A stretch of 64,000 nt of DNA, taken from Bathynomus jamesi. Lineage: Eukaryota > Arthropoda > Malacostraca > Isopoda > Cirolanidae. Position 1 is the first letter of the stretch. Every line of letters starts with the position of its first letter. The stretch lies in assembly GCA_023014485.1 (NCBI GenBank), contig JAJOZX010002709.1, positions 326,501 to 390,500 of the forward strand, given 5' to 3'. The position numbers and the translations under genes were made by a program. The notes below the pieces were generated by a model. It was not told where the DNA came from. It worked only from the letters and a program-made list of their open reading frames with translations, and did no database searches. Positions 1-9,303 of this stretch are shown in pieces.

Positions 1-935
1 ATATTTTTATGTCCGAAATTCTCGAATTTAAAGGCACTCTTTTTATATTTCCCATTCACCGAAGCATGGTTCTGCATTCCGATTAATATCCTTTTAGGAA
101 GATTTTCCAAGGCGATGTTTTCTATCTGCTTTGACGCCAACCCTACAGGCACCGTGTATAGTTTGATTTGTACTCTGTTAATAGGGTATTTTACTGTAGC
201 GTTTAGTAAATTTTTCTCAATTTCTATTTGTTTTAGTGAACTTAATTTCACTCGCCGTACGCGGAGGTATGTCTCCATAATGTGAACCACAACGGGTTTT
301 GCTCCCTCTTCTTGATCAGCATCCAGATTTAAGCAGATCTCAGGACTCGTGCGGGTGAGCTTTATTTTCATATCCACCCTATTCACAAGCAACTTCTCCT
401 GGAATGTGAAATCTGTATGCAGACGTCCAAAACACTCGTATATCTTTTTTTTAGAATTTTTAAATTTGTCCTTTATACTACTTTCGTCTTTAGTTTGATA
501 ATATCCCTCGGCACTTAAAAAGGTAGCCTTCGCTTCTTTGGAAAAGTTGAGGATATTTTCCAGATAGGCTCGTAGGTGATAGTACCCCGTGCCTGCCGAT
601 ATGTTGACCTGATTTAAATATACGTCACACTGGTTGATTATGGACTGCAGAAAGTTTGTTTCAGGGTATACAGCATATTTGTCATCGCAGTCCGTTCCAT
701 CAGAATGGGCTATACGTAGTTTAGCGTACATGTGCACACAGCTTGGATCAAAAAAGTAAGGGCCTGAGCTGGGTATCACGAATTCTATAGGGGCACTCGG
801 GGAACTAATTGTGTTTAAAGGGTTAATTGTAATAAAGTCACTGTGTTGAATAGAAACTTCAGTTGGGGGCATCTCAAAGAGGGATAGCTCCGATTTACAG
901 CATTGTGAACTACACGGATGGATGAAGCGTGCCAT
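1..935 (-). CDS. Polinton/adintovirus major capsid protein (hexon-like), 3' end outside window
   Basis: This frame is open from an ATG at 935 to the window edge, about 311 residues, with no stop or frameshift seen. It resembles the F54H12.2-like proteins of animal genomes, which belong to Polinton/adintovirus elements and are read as double jelly-roll major capsid proteins forming the virion shell. Visible family landmarks are a PIEFVIP segment near residue 50, then a Y-F-D-P / HMYAKLRI / DGT stretch, and a CDVYLNQVN segment near residue 115 after a N-F-L-Q-S-I motif. A TATA-like ATATAAGC lies about 75 bases upstream (near 1008-1019). The gene ends the leftward run ATPase-integrase-penton-core-capsid. 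It is the least damaged large gene of the element. The family call is firm; exact capsid role is from family knowledge. Confidence 0.82.
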   Translation of the reverse strand, partial: MARFIHPCSSQCCKSELSLFEMPPTEVSIQHSDFITINPLNTISSPSAPIEFVIPSSGPYFFDPSCVHMYAKLRIAHSDGTDCDDKYAVYPETNFLQSIINQCDVYLNQVNISAGTGYYHLRAYLENILNFSKEAKATFLSAEGYYQTKDESSIKDKFKNSKKKIYECFGRLHTDFTFQEKLLVNRVDMKIKLTRTSPEICLNLDADQEEGAKPVVVHIMETYLRVRRVKLSSLKQIEIEKNLLNATVKYPINRVQIKLYTVPVGLASKQIENIALENLPKRILIGMQNHASVNGKYKKSAFKFENFGHKN

Positions 936-1044
936 GACGAGTTAGAAATAGTGCCTCCTCTCTCGACAAGTAGTAAACAAACTATGATTCATGAGATCAA
1001 TGTCCTTAGCTTATATCAGTTAAAAAAATGGTCAACCATAAGTT

Positions 1045-1401
1045 TCATTTGCTTACAGCACTTCCCTTTGATATCCTTTTACGCTTAATCCCACGTGGTG
1101 GTAATCCCTTCTTCCGACCAGTCCTCTTCTTCCCACCACCACGCATTTTTCTCTTTGCATCTTTGACGATTTTATCCAGTGCACGTTTTAAATGTTTTTT
1201 TAGAGCTTCTTTAGGTTTAGCCCCAGCCAATATGTCTTCTGCAGTGTTAAGACCTGATTGTAGCGCCTTCCTTCCGAGATATCTGGCACCCCTCTTCAGC
1301 AAAGGAACAGCCGTACGTAGTATGGTTGAAAAAATGGACCCAAGTCCACTACCACGCTGGTGTCTCACCCCTCGATAGACGGTGAAAGGCTTTCTGTCCA
1401 T
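1045..1401 (-). CDS. Basic virion core-like protein of Polinton
   Basis: This is an intact 118-residue ORF, rich in Lys, Arg and Gly. An N-terminal hydrophobic/amphipathic stretch (about residues 18-45, GSGLGSIFSTILRTAVPLLK) is followed by a strongly basic C-terminal half, about 30% Lys+Arg. Proteins of this shape sit next to the capsid genes in many Polinton/adintovirus loci and are compared with adenovirus core/pVI/pX-type proteins that condense DNA or act on membranes. An MRGGG motif near residue 87 fits the adenovirus-type maturation protease pattern (M/I/L)-X-G-G/X. The start codon overlaps the stop of the penton gene as TAATG, which suggests coupled or compact viral gene spacing. The role is inferred from position and composition. 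Confidence 0.7.
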   Translation of the reverse strand: MDRKPFTVYRGVRHQRGSGLGSIFSTILRTAVPLLKRGARYLGRKALQSGLNTAEDILAGAKPKEALKKHLKRALDKIVKDAKRKMRGGGKKRTGRKKGLPPRGIKRKRISKGSAVSK

Positions 1402-2257
1402 TATAATTCAGTGCGTCGAAAGTGCAGCTTCACTGTTAAGCTCCCGTCACCGAATGGGAAATTTTTACCCTCAATCGTTCTTATATATATTGAGATATTG
1501 GTTATTAGATTAGTTGCGACATTCACATAATGGGGTCTGTCATATGTAATACGCAAACTCCTTCCTCTATGGTTGGGGATGTGGGCAATGCGCAGCAGGC
1601 GTGCCTGGGTATCCCCAACAAACTGGTGCTCCACCGTATTGCTGTAAATATAGCACATGTCTGGGAGCTGAGAGCTTTCACCCAATTTCTCCATCTTCAA
1701 TTGATACATTAGGCTGGACAAGTCATGCTGTGCCTCGTGAAATGTGTCTCTTTGGAAGGCTGATCGATATCGCCCCTAGGTTATAATTTTGAAAACTCTT
1801 CGGTCTCTAATATTTCTGTTAGCCTTTGATTTTAGGATTAGAGTATGTGCAGGGTTTCCTTTGTTTACGATTTCGTATAATAAATCATTCGTAAATTTGA
1901 GTTTTTAAAACTTACGTTTAAGTCTCTCACAACATCCTCAGCCGAACCATAACGGCCCGGCCCTAGTGTTACTTCTGTACTGTAATACCGTGCAACCTTA
2001 GTCCGGGCGATACGTATAGTTTCATCCCGAGTTACTCGGGCTTTTGCACACTCATTACAGTCTCTAAGAATCGTATAAACGGTATCTTTATAATCAACAT
2101 TTAAAAAGAGGGTGTCCAGCTGAATTTCACATAACCCCACCTCATACGAATCACGACCCAGTTCAATGGGTCCGTGGAGATCTGTTATAAAGTTGTTATG
2201 GTGTACAGAGAGGGACGAGGAGGACGGGAATGTGACGTAAAAATAGTTAGGAGCCAT
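1401..2257 (-). pseudogene. Polinton penton-like minor capsid protein, frameshifted
   Basis: Two ORFs together cover one gene. The 5' part (2257-1865) begins MAPNYFYVTFPSSSSLSVH and has an ELGRDSYEVGLCEIQ segment, the usual N-terminus of the Polinton/adintovirus minor capsid (penton, single jelly-roll) protein. The 3' part (about 1780-1401) has VGDTQARLLRI and ends LTVKLHFRRTEL, the usual C-terminus. Between them one reading-frame change is needed near 1866-1870, and a TAG near 1778 interrupts the downstream frame, so the copy is broken. The family protein caps the vertices of the capsid. The ATG at 2257 is supported by a TATA box 40 bases upstream. Confidence 0.8.
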
Positions 2258-2296
2258 GTTGCATACTATGATATTTAAGCTTCCTTATCGCATCAG

Positions 2297-2306
2297 CTTT
2301 TATATA
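2297..2306 (-). promoter_or_regulatory. TATA box of the penton gene
   Basis: On the minus strand the sequence reads TATATAAAAG, a textbook TATA box, ending 40 bases before the penton ATG at 2257. It lies within what was the 3' coding end of the integrase gene, so promoter and coding sequence overlap. Confidence 0.55.
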
Positions 2307-2540
2307 GGTGTTGAAGCTTTCTGGGTACCCTAGCCGGGGATGCTTCTTTTCGCCGCGGTTGTTTCGCCGTGGTAGTTTCGTCGCAGTTGTTTCGCCGCAG
2401 ATTGAATTCGCCGTGAATTCATTCGACGCAGTGCTATTCGCGGCAGCCTAATTTTTCTATTTTTTCTAGATTTTAATTTAAAAGGCAAACATTAAAAATT
2501 CGTTAATCCCCTTTCTATTCATTGTGATTTTGAGCAAGCC

Positions 2541-2743
2541 GGATCACCTGAAGATCAGGGCTCCCAGACTTCTTTAGTTAGCTTTATAAGACTAACTAAC
2601 GAAAATATCACGACCTAACCTAACCATTCGTCAAGGGTGTACAGTAGACCTAACGATTGGTTAGGTTAAGTCGTGATATTTTCGTTAGTTAGCCTTATAA
2701 GGCTAACTAAAGAAGGCTGGGGACCCTGATCTTCAGGTGATCC
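2541..2743. repeat. Palindromic MITE, copy 1
   Basis: This is a near-perfect 203-bp palindrome starting GGATCACCTGAAGATCAGGG and ending in its complement. The inner part, GAAAATATCACGACCTAACC on each arm, is shared with the palindrome at 25921-26132, so it belongs to a dispersed family. Confidence 0.7.
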
Positions 2744-2775
2744 CGAATTTCTAATAGCACAAACATGGATATCAC

Positions 2776-3203
2776 CAGAGCCGGATTTAGACGTGTGGAG
2801 GCCCCCTTACCTTAGGGGAAGACATAATTGAAGTCATCCATAAGATTCATAATATAATTAACATACATACACTTTCAAAACATCGTGCACTCTTGTGTCT
2901 GTCCATTCCACTCATTTCTGCAAAAAATGAAAGCCTCGGGTTACTCGGGTATTCCAGTATAGTGAGAGTAGGCCTAAAAGAGTAATAAAAACAAAATAAT
3001 AATCAGTACACAACAAATAGTAATTGGTAAAAGTTTATGTACTACAGTGGTATTGGATGCGCGTGTTTTTTTGTTGATCTATCGGGTTTTTCTAGTTTCG
3101 GGTTTTTTCTATTTTGATAATGGCTTGTCAATATGTGGAGGCCCCCAAGATGTGGAGGCCCATGGGCAGCTGCCCACTTTGCCCACTCCTAAATCCGGCC
3201 CTG
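2776..3203. mobile_element. hAT-type MITE
   Basis: The ends read CAGAGCCGGATTTAG and, inverted, CAGGGCCGGATTTAG. They are flanked by a perfect 8-bp direct repeat GATATCAC (2768-2775 and 3204-3211). CAGNG ends plus 8-bp duplications are the hAT signature. There is no transposase in its 428 bp. It is nested in the 1.5 kb transposon. Confidence 0.85.
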
Positions 3204-3243
3204 GATATCACTCAACCATAGAAATGGCAGGTCGCATGGTTGT

Positions 3244-3245
<2 letters not shown>

Positions 3246-3287
<42 letters not shown>
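3246..3287. repeat. (TA)n microsatellite
   Basis: This is an uninterrupted AT dinucleotide tract of about 40 bp. Confidence 0.95.
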
Positions 3288-3288
<1 letters not shown>

Positions 3289-3379
3289 CTTTTAATCAAT
3301 GCCCAATACATTCTAAGGTCTCGGGTAAAGCTTAGTGAAGTGAGAAAAAGATTTAACTTTTTTCTCACAGAGCATTATT

Positions 3380-3429
3380 CCATACACCCATATCAGGGTA
3401 CAAGCAGCTCGCAGCAGCATTACCAAGCA
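3380..3429 (+). repeat. Short dispersed repeat, copy 1
   Basis: A 50-bp stretch containing AAGCAGCTCGCAGCAGCATT recurs with about four substitutions at 28071-28120. Both copies lie downstream of a (TA)n tract. Its nature is unknown. Confidence 0.6.
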
Positions 3430-4842
3430 ATATCGAAACTCGTATTCCTTTCGAGCAATACAGTATATAATGTATACAGTCACATATGAGAAATTATGTT
3501 TAGAATAAAGTTAAATGGACATCTTTAAGTTATTCTTATTTTTATTTAATTTAAAACTGAACTTGCATCGGAGCAAGGACATTAGAGTAGGAAAATCAAA
3601 CCATTAACTTAATTAAAACTTTATGAATTTTAATTAGGAGTACTCTTTTAACAATCAAATTTTATATAATTTTTAATTGGAGTACATTTTTAACAAATAA
3701 ATTTTGAGAATTTTTAATGTTTGCCTTTTAAATTAAAATCTAGAAAAAATGGAAAAATTAGGCTGCGGCGAATAGCACTGCGTCGAATGAATTCACGGCG
3801 AATTCAATCTGCGGCGAAACAACTGCGGCGAAACTACCACGGCGAAAACCGCGGCGAAAAGAAGGTAACCCCCCTAGCCATATCACCAGGTACATTTTTC
3901 TCTTCCCCGAACCTTTGCTTCCTATAATTTTCTCAATTTTAAACACATTTTTTCCTAAATTAAATGCCACTTTCTGCAACTCCTCGTGGTAAAAGCCTCC
4001 TACGATTTCTTCCCCATTCAAATCTTCAACGTAATACATCATTATCTCACCTTTAGGTCTCATAGCCCTAACTTTAAAAATCTCACGTGTCCATCCTTGC
4101 TCAAATCCCTTCGCGAATTTATTTCCCGAACGCGACAGCCTTACATAATCATTGATTTGAAACGCACAGAGTGTGGTGGTGGTTTTCCACCTCTTCTCAC
4201 CACTGGAAGCGTACCTCTTTCTAAAACCTCATTAGGTGTTCCCAGTCGTGCGATGGTGTGAGCGGTTGTAGGATGATGCCAATGATTCCAAAATGTCTAG
4301 AAATCTGTATGTGTTTCTATATGTAAAATAGCGGTGCATGCGTTCCTTTATGGCACGTTGAACTCTTTCAGCTAAAGAAGCCTTATGTATAGAATTGGTT
4401 GTGTAATAGCTGATATTAAACTCTGTCAGCATGTTCTGAAAAGCACGGCCTATAAATTTCTTCCCCATATCCGTACAAAAATAGCCAGGAACCCTGTTTT
4501 CTCTTAACATCAATGTTTTGGTGGCTTTAGCAACTGTTTCAGGTGATTTATTTTTCAGAGGAATTAGCCACAGATATCTAGAGAATACATCTATTATGAA
4601 TAGAATGTAGCGGTAACCATCGTTATACACAGAATATCCTTGCATGTCTGTTAAATCTGCTTGCCAAATAGAGTCAATCGAGGCAGCTGTTGTCTTGGCT
4701 GTTTTAAACCTTTTTCTCACAGGCTTATGAAGTGTATAAGCGTCCTGCTCCTGCAAAAATCTCTCAACATCTTTTTTTCCGACTGCGTAAACTTCTGTAC
4801 GATCTATCTACGCCTCCGTAAAAATGTCATAATAACGTCTTC

Positions 4843-5595
4843 TTAATATGTTAGCCATTTGCGTATTTTAGAGGCACGTGGGTAGGGTTGACTGTTGTTT
4901 AACCTCTTCTTTCGCCTCTTCAAAGGTGTTACCGCCGGGGGTGATGGCGTCTTTAGTTGTGTCACGTGCGTCGCATGTTCCAAGTCTTTTAACCTGTTCA
5001 GATTTCTTATCATTGTTTTGGGGACATTTATTTGTTGTAGTCTTGCTTTAATATGCTTCCATCTTGATGGTGAGGGCCTATCCCACTTTCTCACCAGATT
5101 ATGGACGATGTCTACAATATTCGATCCCTGTACCTTTAATCCTTCCACAATGATCTCGCCTGTATCGGTCCACTGTATGATGGGGTCCTCATTCAATAGA
5201 TTATAAAGAGTTAAACCTTTATTCCTCAATGTATGTGGGAGGGTGCTTTTTAATACATGCTCGATGTTCTGTGTGACCGACTCCTTAATCTTTGGTTGGT
5301 CAGCTGTATCGTCGGGCACAGGTCCTATGTCGCCATGTCCATCGCTCCCTCTGCTGTGCCTAATAACCATGGGAATCTCTGTCGGGTTCTTATAATTTTC
5401 GTACTCGTGAAGAAATTTCTGCAGAGCTTCTTGGTATAAGATTCTTTTCTCATCAGGTGTTTTTTCACTGTTTAATAGGGCTAGCAATTCGTTTTCCATT
5501 CTTTTAAGTCTGCTTTTACGGGGATCTAGATCCGTGTCTGGATTCCTTTGCAGTGAAGCGTACTCCTCGTGTGGAATCACTACCACTTTCTTCAT
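4843..5595 (-). CDS. Conserved Polinton protein of unknown function
   Basis: This is an intact 250-residue ORF starting MKKVVVIPHEEYASLQ. Proteins with this start, a charged helical N-terminal half and a C-terminal half carrying N-K-G / ILW-T-GEI-V-G / GSNI-D-V patterns are common next to the integrase in animal Polinton/adintovirus loci. I know of no assigned function. In this copy residues 1-90 are Glu/Lys/Arg-rich and probably helical, residues 125-215 look like a compact domain (WTDTGEIIVEGLKVQGSNI), and the last 30 residues are very basic (PLKRRKKRLNN, KIRKW), consistent with nucleic acid binding. Its last 15 bases overlap the integrase start. It is open while its neighbours are broken, so either it decayed later or by chance. 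Confidence 0.65.
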   Translation of the reverse strand: MKKVVVIPHEEYASLQRNPDTDLDPRKSRLKRMENELLALLNSEKTPDEKRILYQEALQKFLHEYENYKNPTEIPMVIRHSRGSDGHGDIGPVPDDTADQPKIKESVTQNIEHVLKSTLPHTLRNKGLTLYNLLNEDPIIQWTDTGEIIVEGLKVQGSNIVDIVHNLVRKWDRPSPSRWKHIKARLQQINVPKTMIRNLNRLKDLEHATHVTQLKTPSPPAVTPLKRRKKRLNNSQPYPRASKIRKWLTY

Positions 5596-5620
5596 TATAT
5601 TAATCTAGTGAGTAAAGGAC

Positions 5621-5917
5621 TCAAAACTGAAAATAAGATGGGGAGGAATGACCCTCCTCTTTGTACAATAATTCGTTTTTTTTCCTTACAGTTTGACTTT
5701 TACGAGCGAGTGCACGTATTATGTTCTTGTAACGGCGTAGGCGAGCCTTCTGAGATGGTTTCATTGATACATTGCAATTTATAACGTTAAGACAGATTTC
5801 ATAGATGCATTTTAAAAAGTCGGGGTCGATATTTTTAGCAAACATATGCTGCATTGCTCGGGGCAGTCGATGATAGATTTTTATTAATTCACTGTATTTC
5901 TTTAGCCTCTTTGTCAT
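5621..5917 (-). CDS. Small basic Polinton protein
   Basis: This is a 98-residue ORF with many Lys/Arg residues. The pattern R-L-K-Y-S-E-L...L-P (1-20), ICLNVINCNV (about 41-50) and ARLRRYKNIIRALARK (about 58-73) matches a small protein found beside the packaging ATPase in many animal Polinton/adintovirus elements. The usual C-terminal LL..GGFLP tail is altered here to a different sequence after ELLYKEEG, possibly by a late frameshift. Its function is not established; a basic virion component is plausible. The start overlaps the 3' end of the ATPase gene by about 29 bases. Confidence 0.6.
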   Translation of the reverse strand: MTKRLKKYSELIKIYHRLPRAMQHMFAKNIDPDFLKCIYEICLNVINCNVSMKPSQKARLRRYKNIIRALARKSQTVRKKNELLYKEEGHSSPSYFQF

Positions 5918-6447
5918 TCTGGAATATACACCGTTTCAGGCTCGTTTGGAAATACTGTATATTCGTTCTTAGAAGCACCCTAAACGTGTTTCGTGGATGA
6001 AGGTCGCAAAGCAAATATCCGTAACGCGGGCTTGTAGCTTCTTTATAAACTTCCAAAAACTCCTTACGTTGATTCGGGAACATTTGATTGGCTAATACCC
6101 CAATTTGTGATACATCTCTACATTGCGCGAATAAGACTAGATATTGTGTATTTAACGACACGTCGTGCATGTATCTATTTTTTTAAAAATGGATTATGAT
6201 TGATGAAGAACACGCTTATGTTAAGATGGTGGGAGAATACTGTAAATGTCTCGGCAAACGTTTTATCCATCTCCAACTTGAGATCGTCAATTACAATGTC
6301 TGTATGTTCATTTCCCTTTAACGAATTAACATCATATACACTTTTTCTTTAATGATTTTAAACATAAACACAGTTTTCCACATCCTGTAGGGCCAGATAC
6401 AATACATGTGGATGGGCTCGTGACCTGAATTTTTCTACAGAGTCCAT
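5889..6447 (-). pseudogene. Polinton FtsK/HerA-type packaging ATPase, degenerate
   Basis: The likely ATG is at 6447. A Walker A segment (SGPTGCGK) is readable at about 6412-6389, in a frame shifted from the ATG. A Walker B-like IVIDDL is at about 6296-6277. The C-terminal 93 residues (6170-5889) are open and carry the family's VSLNTQYLVLF, R-D-SQI-LA-QMFP and YGYLLCDLHP...LLRTNI motifs. Walker A and B are only about 30 codons apart, much closer than in intact relatives, so an internal segment is missing as well as frame lost. The intact enzyme pumps DNA into the capsid. The gene diverges from the polymerase. Confidence 0.75.
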
Positions 6448-6670
6448 TTCTAACACGTCACACTCCTAAGTGGATCATTTACAAAATATTACAAATTTTG
6501 AGTGCTATTCCTTATATTCTACAGTCTTGTTTTTCTCTTCTCTCACAGAACCGTGAATGACGATGAGGTACAGCACCCCATCATCGATATTACAGCTGAC
6601 CCGACGACAGCGTAGTTGTGATCACAGATTCCTTCCCCGCCGACGAATCCTCACCAGCGATACCTGTAGC
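6448..6670. promoter_or_regulatory. Divergent intergenic region between ATPase and polymerase
   Basis: The leftward and rightward gene blocks diverge here, so both early promoters should lie in or near this interval. I see no clear TATA box. A short rightward open frame starting near 6560 may be a displaced piece of the polymerase N-terminus. Confidence 0.3.
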
Positions 6671-8757
6671 ACGCGACAATTCAAAGCGGACATGATGAAG
6701 AGCCCTCCACGTCAGGTATAAAGCGCGCCAGGATTGCGCCGGTTGTTAGACCACCAGTAGTAGAGCCCCAACCCTCTACGTCTTACGACACAACCCCTAC
6801 AATAGTACCTTCCTCAAATAAAAATATATCCCCTTATTACTGTACAACTCCGTGTACATCCTCCACAGCAGCTTCTCGCTCTGTTGAGGATGGCATAACA
6901 TTCGAGTTGGTGCGTACCGATGCCCCCACTCCAGTCTTGACTAGAAATCGGTATATAGTCAGGGTTGATCCTAGATCCATGTATAGCAATGGTGTTGAAC
7001 ACGGACTACGGCGCATAGTTGAACGTATTGTAGAGTTTGCCCTTCAGAACCGCGACGAACGTGAAGTCAGGACGATGCCGTCTTTTGGATACAGGTCAGA
7101 TGACGGAGATGTAGATGATTTTTGGGTAGTAGTACCTTTCAGACGTTTGGCAGCTGAAGATATAGAGTATATATTAGGCCGTATAATGCAGGCCTCTCAA
7201 AGTAGTATAGCCTTCAATGTGGACAACTTCACGGTAAATATTGACCGTGTATACCGTGTTGTGGGTCATAGCGCCACACCTGATACTCTTAACTTCAATT
7301 CTCAGGCTATTTTTAGACTTCATATAAACGTCGATCGTGGTTGCGGCTTTATAGCAGTAGTCTTGGCTCGTATGTTTACTGTACTAAATACACGGAAAAA
7401 CATTTGGTTGCCTACGGTAGAGGAGCGTGCCCGTAAACTAGCTGTAGACTGTAAACTTGAGTTTGACTGTAATATGGGTCCTGAAGAGCTGAGAAGGGTA
7501 GAACAGGAAATGAATGTTCGTATAGTTGTATTTGGAATGGATGATCGTCGTCGGACTGTGTTTTTAAAAGCTGTGTGAGAGATCGTACAAGACCCCTACT
7601 TATTTTAGGACTTCAGGGGCAACGTATCTCCCCATCCGTAATATAAAGAGCCTTTACGCGAGTTATGATAAAAGTCGAAAATATGGACGACATCATGATT
7701 TGTGTAAGGAGTGGATCGAGTTTGCGGATGATATAGTGAAACATTGTAAAGATTGCCACATGGTATGTGAGCAGTGTAAAAGCTCCAAATGTGAAAGCCA
7801 TGTAGTTGAAGCTGAGAAGAGGGATTGTGCTGTGTGTAGATGCACATTTTTCAATAATAACTGTTTTGAGCTCCATAAATCAATTGGCACGTGTAGGAAA
7901 ACGAGAATCTGTGAATGTGGTATGTTTCATATGATGGATAATTGGGGAATTTCAAGCATAAATGTTATGAAATTCACTGTCCTACATGCCATGAGAAATA
8001 TAAGGCGGATGGAGTAAAGCATGTATGTTATATGAAAGATGCTAAGCCTAAAAATAACCCTTGTATAACTGTGTACTACGATATAGAAACATACACGAAC
8101 GCAGAAACCAAAGAGGTGATTCCACATTTACTTGTAAGCCAGACTATCTGTGATGAGTGTATGGAGATCGAGTGTGACGAGTGTCACAAATGCGGTAAAC
8201 GTATAAACGTTTTTAAAACGAATGCCTACGATAGCCTGTGAAACGCTTTTTGTCCTATATTGGTCAAGCTAGCGGACAAGTTAAAAAAATGACTGTGTAT
8301 ATTCTCGCCCATAACGGGGCAAAATTTGACACAGTTCCTTTATAAGAGGTTGCTTGAGCACGAGTCATCTGAGATATTTACAGGTGACCCCTTGAAAAGA
8401 GGCAACAAGCTAATACAGATGCAAATAAGAGGTAATGTGCAGTTTAAAGACACTTTATGATTCACACCTTGTAAATTAGCAAAGCTACCCAAGGTGATGG
8501 GCGTAGCTGCTGAAGTTTCAAAAGGATATTTCCCTTACACGTTCCTCACTAGCGAAACTTTAAATTACGTAGGACTACCTCCACCCAAACATTACTTTAA
8601 CTATGACTGTATGAGTACAGATGAACGTGAAGATTTTGATCGATACTACAACAGTTTTAATGAGTCTAGTCCTTATAATAAAGCTGATGAATGTGAGCGT
8701 TACTGCGTGAATGATGTGCGCGTGCTTAGAGTATGTTTCCAGGCCTTTAGAAGGATG
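6671..8757 (+). pseudogene. Protein-primed DNA polymerase B, N-terminal and exonuclease part
   Basis: The first open stretch runs from about 6671 to 7578, with no ATG seen at its start. It holds the Polinton PolB N-terminal domain (DNFTVNIDRVYRV, then the W-P-T-EERARKLA / PEELRRVEQEMN region). A frame change near 7578-7640 leads to a Cys/His-rich zinc-binding region (7700-7930; several C-x2-C pairs). Another frame change leads to Exo I, YYDIET, at about 8080. Stops and shifts follow, but Exo II (AHNGAKFDT, about 8310-8340) and Exo III (YCVND, about 8700-8715) are readable. The reading then stops at 8759 where a 7.2 kb transposon is inserted. This part of the enzyme has the proofreading function. 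Confidence 0.85.
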
Positions 8758-9110
8758 TACAGTGCTTACAAGAAGTCTCGCGCCTCTGTCTCGTCCCAAG
8801 CTAGTCTGTTAGGTATAAAATGGGCGGTCCTTATGGCAGTGGAGGTGTGTTCGGATTGGTGCACATAATTGCTCTAACCCCATCAGTGACGTCCACATTA
8901 TCATTGTGTTGATCACTCTATCTATTTATATATAGAGACATACTGTATATAGATATATATAGATTATGCACGGGATAACGTGTCTCAGTCCCAGCTATGT
9001 AGTTGTCTTACAATTAACAGTCCCAAGTGCAAGTTACGTTAACACCTCCACATAAACTACCCTGGACTAAAATAACATACGTGAAGCCCTTACCCACAAA
9101 CCATTTAAAA

Positions 9111-9303
9111 GCTCTCTCTCTCTCTCTCTGTCTCTGTCTGTCTCTGTCTCTCTCTGTCTCTCTGTCTGTCTCTGTCTGCCTCTCTGTCCTCTCTCTGTAT
9201 ATCTGTCTCTCTGCCTGTCTCTCTGTCTGTCTCTCTGTCTCTCTCTGTCTCTGTCTGCCTCTCTCTGTCTCTCTCTCTCTCTGTCTCTCTCTCTCACTCT
9301 CTC
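9111..9303 (+). repeat. (CT)n/(CTGT)n microsatellite
   Basis: This is an almost pure pyrimidine tract mixing TCTC, TGTC and TGCC units. Apparent ORFs on either strand are products of the repeat. Confidence 0.95.

Larger units (their letters stand above)
2336..3871. mobile_element. 1.5 kb non-autonomous DNA transposon with about 150-bp inverted ends
   Basis: The two ends (2336-2490 and 3718-3871) are inverted copies. They consist largely of a repeated GGCGAAAC / GGCGAATT-type subterminal motif. The 8-bp CCCTAGCC occurs directly on both sides (2328-2335 and 3872-3879), a target duplication. The interior holds no transposase, only other small elements (2541-2743 and 2776-3203), a (TA)n tract and a short dispersed repeat. 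It interrupts the chromodomain of the integrase. An 8-bp duplication suggests hAT, but the GGGG... ends are not typical of hAT, so the superfamily is left open. Confidence 0.85.
2251..4857 (-). pseudogene. Polinton retrovirus-like integrase, frameshifted and split by a transposon
   Basis: The gene starts at an ATG at 4857, inside the last codons of the upstream ORF. A TAG near 4807-4809 interrupts the N-terminal region. The catalytic core (4756-4232) is open for 174 residues and shows the DDE triad: D in QADLTDMQ, D in CTDMGKKF, and E in SLAERVQRAIKERM. Frameshifts near 4235 and 4190 follow. The C-terminal part has the HYYVEDLNGEEI-like linker and a chromodomain (YRIEKI-type start, ending YLVIW at about 3882). 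There the 1.5 kb transposon (2336-3871) is inserted; the rest of the chromodomain (a GYPESFN-type motif) continues at 2327-2251 and runs into the penton start. The protein would integrate the element into host DNA; this copy cannot make it. Confidence 0.8.

Noticed and set aside
1028..1378. 116-codon plus-strand ORF
   Set aside because: Antisense shadow of the core protein gene; composition follows from the basic codons opposite.
8776..8868. C-terminal end of the ORF at 8494-8868 as polymerase sequence
   Set aside because: From 8760 onward it is the inverted end of the 7.2 kb transposon; the same peptide appears on the other strand at 15858-15970.
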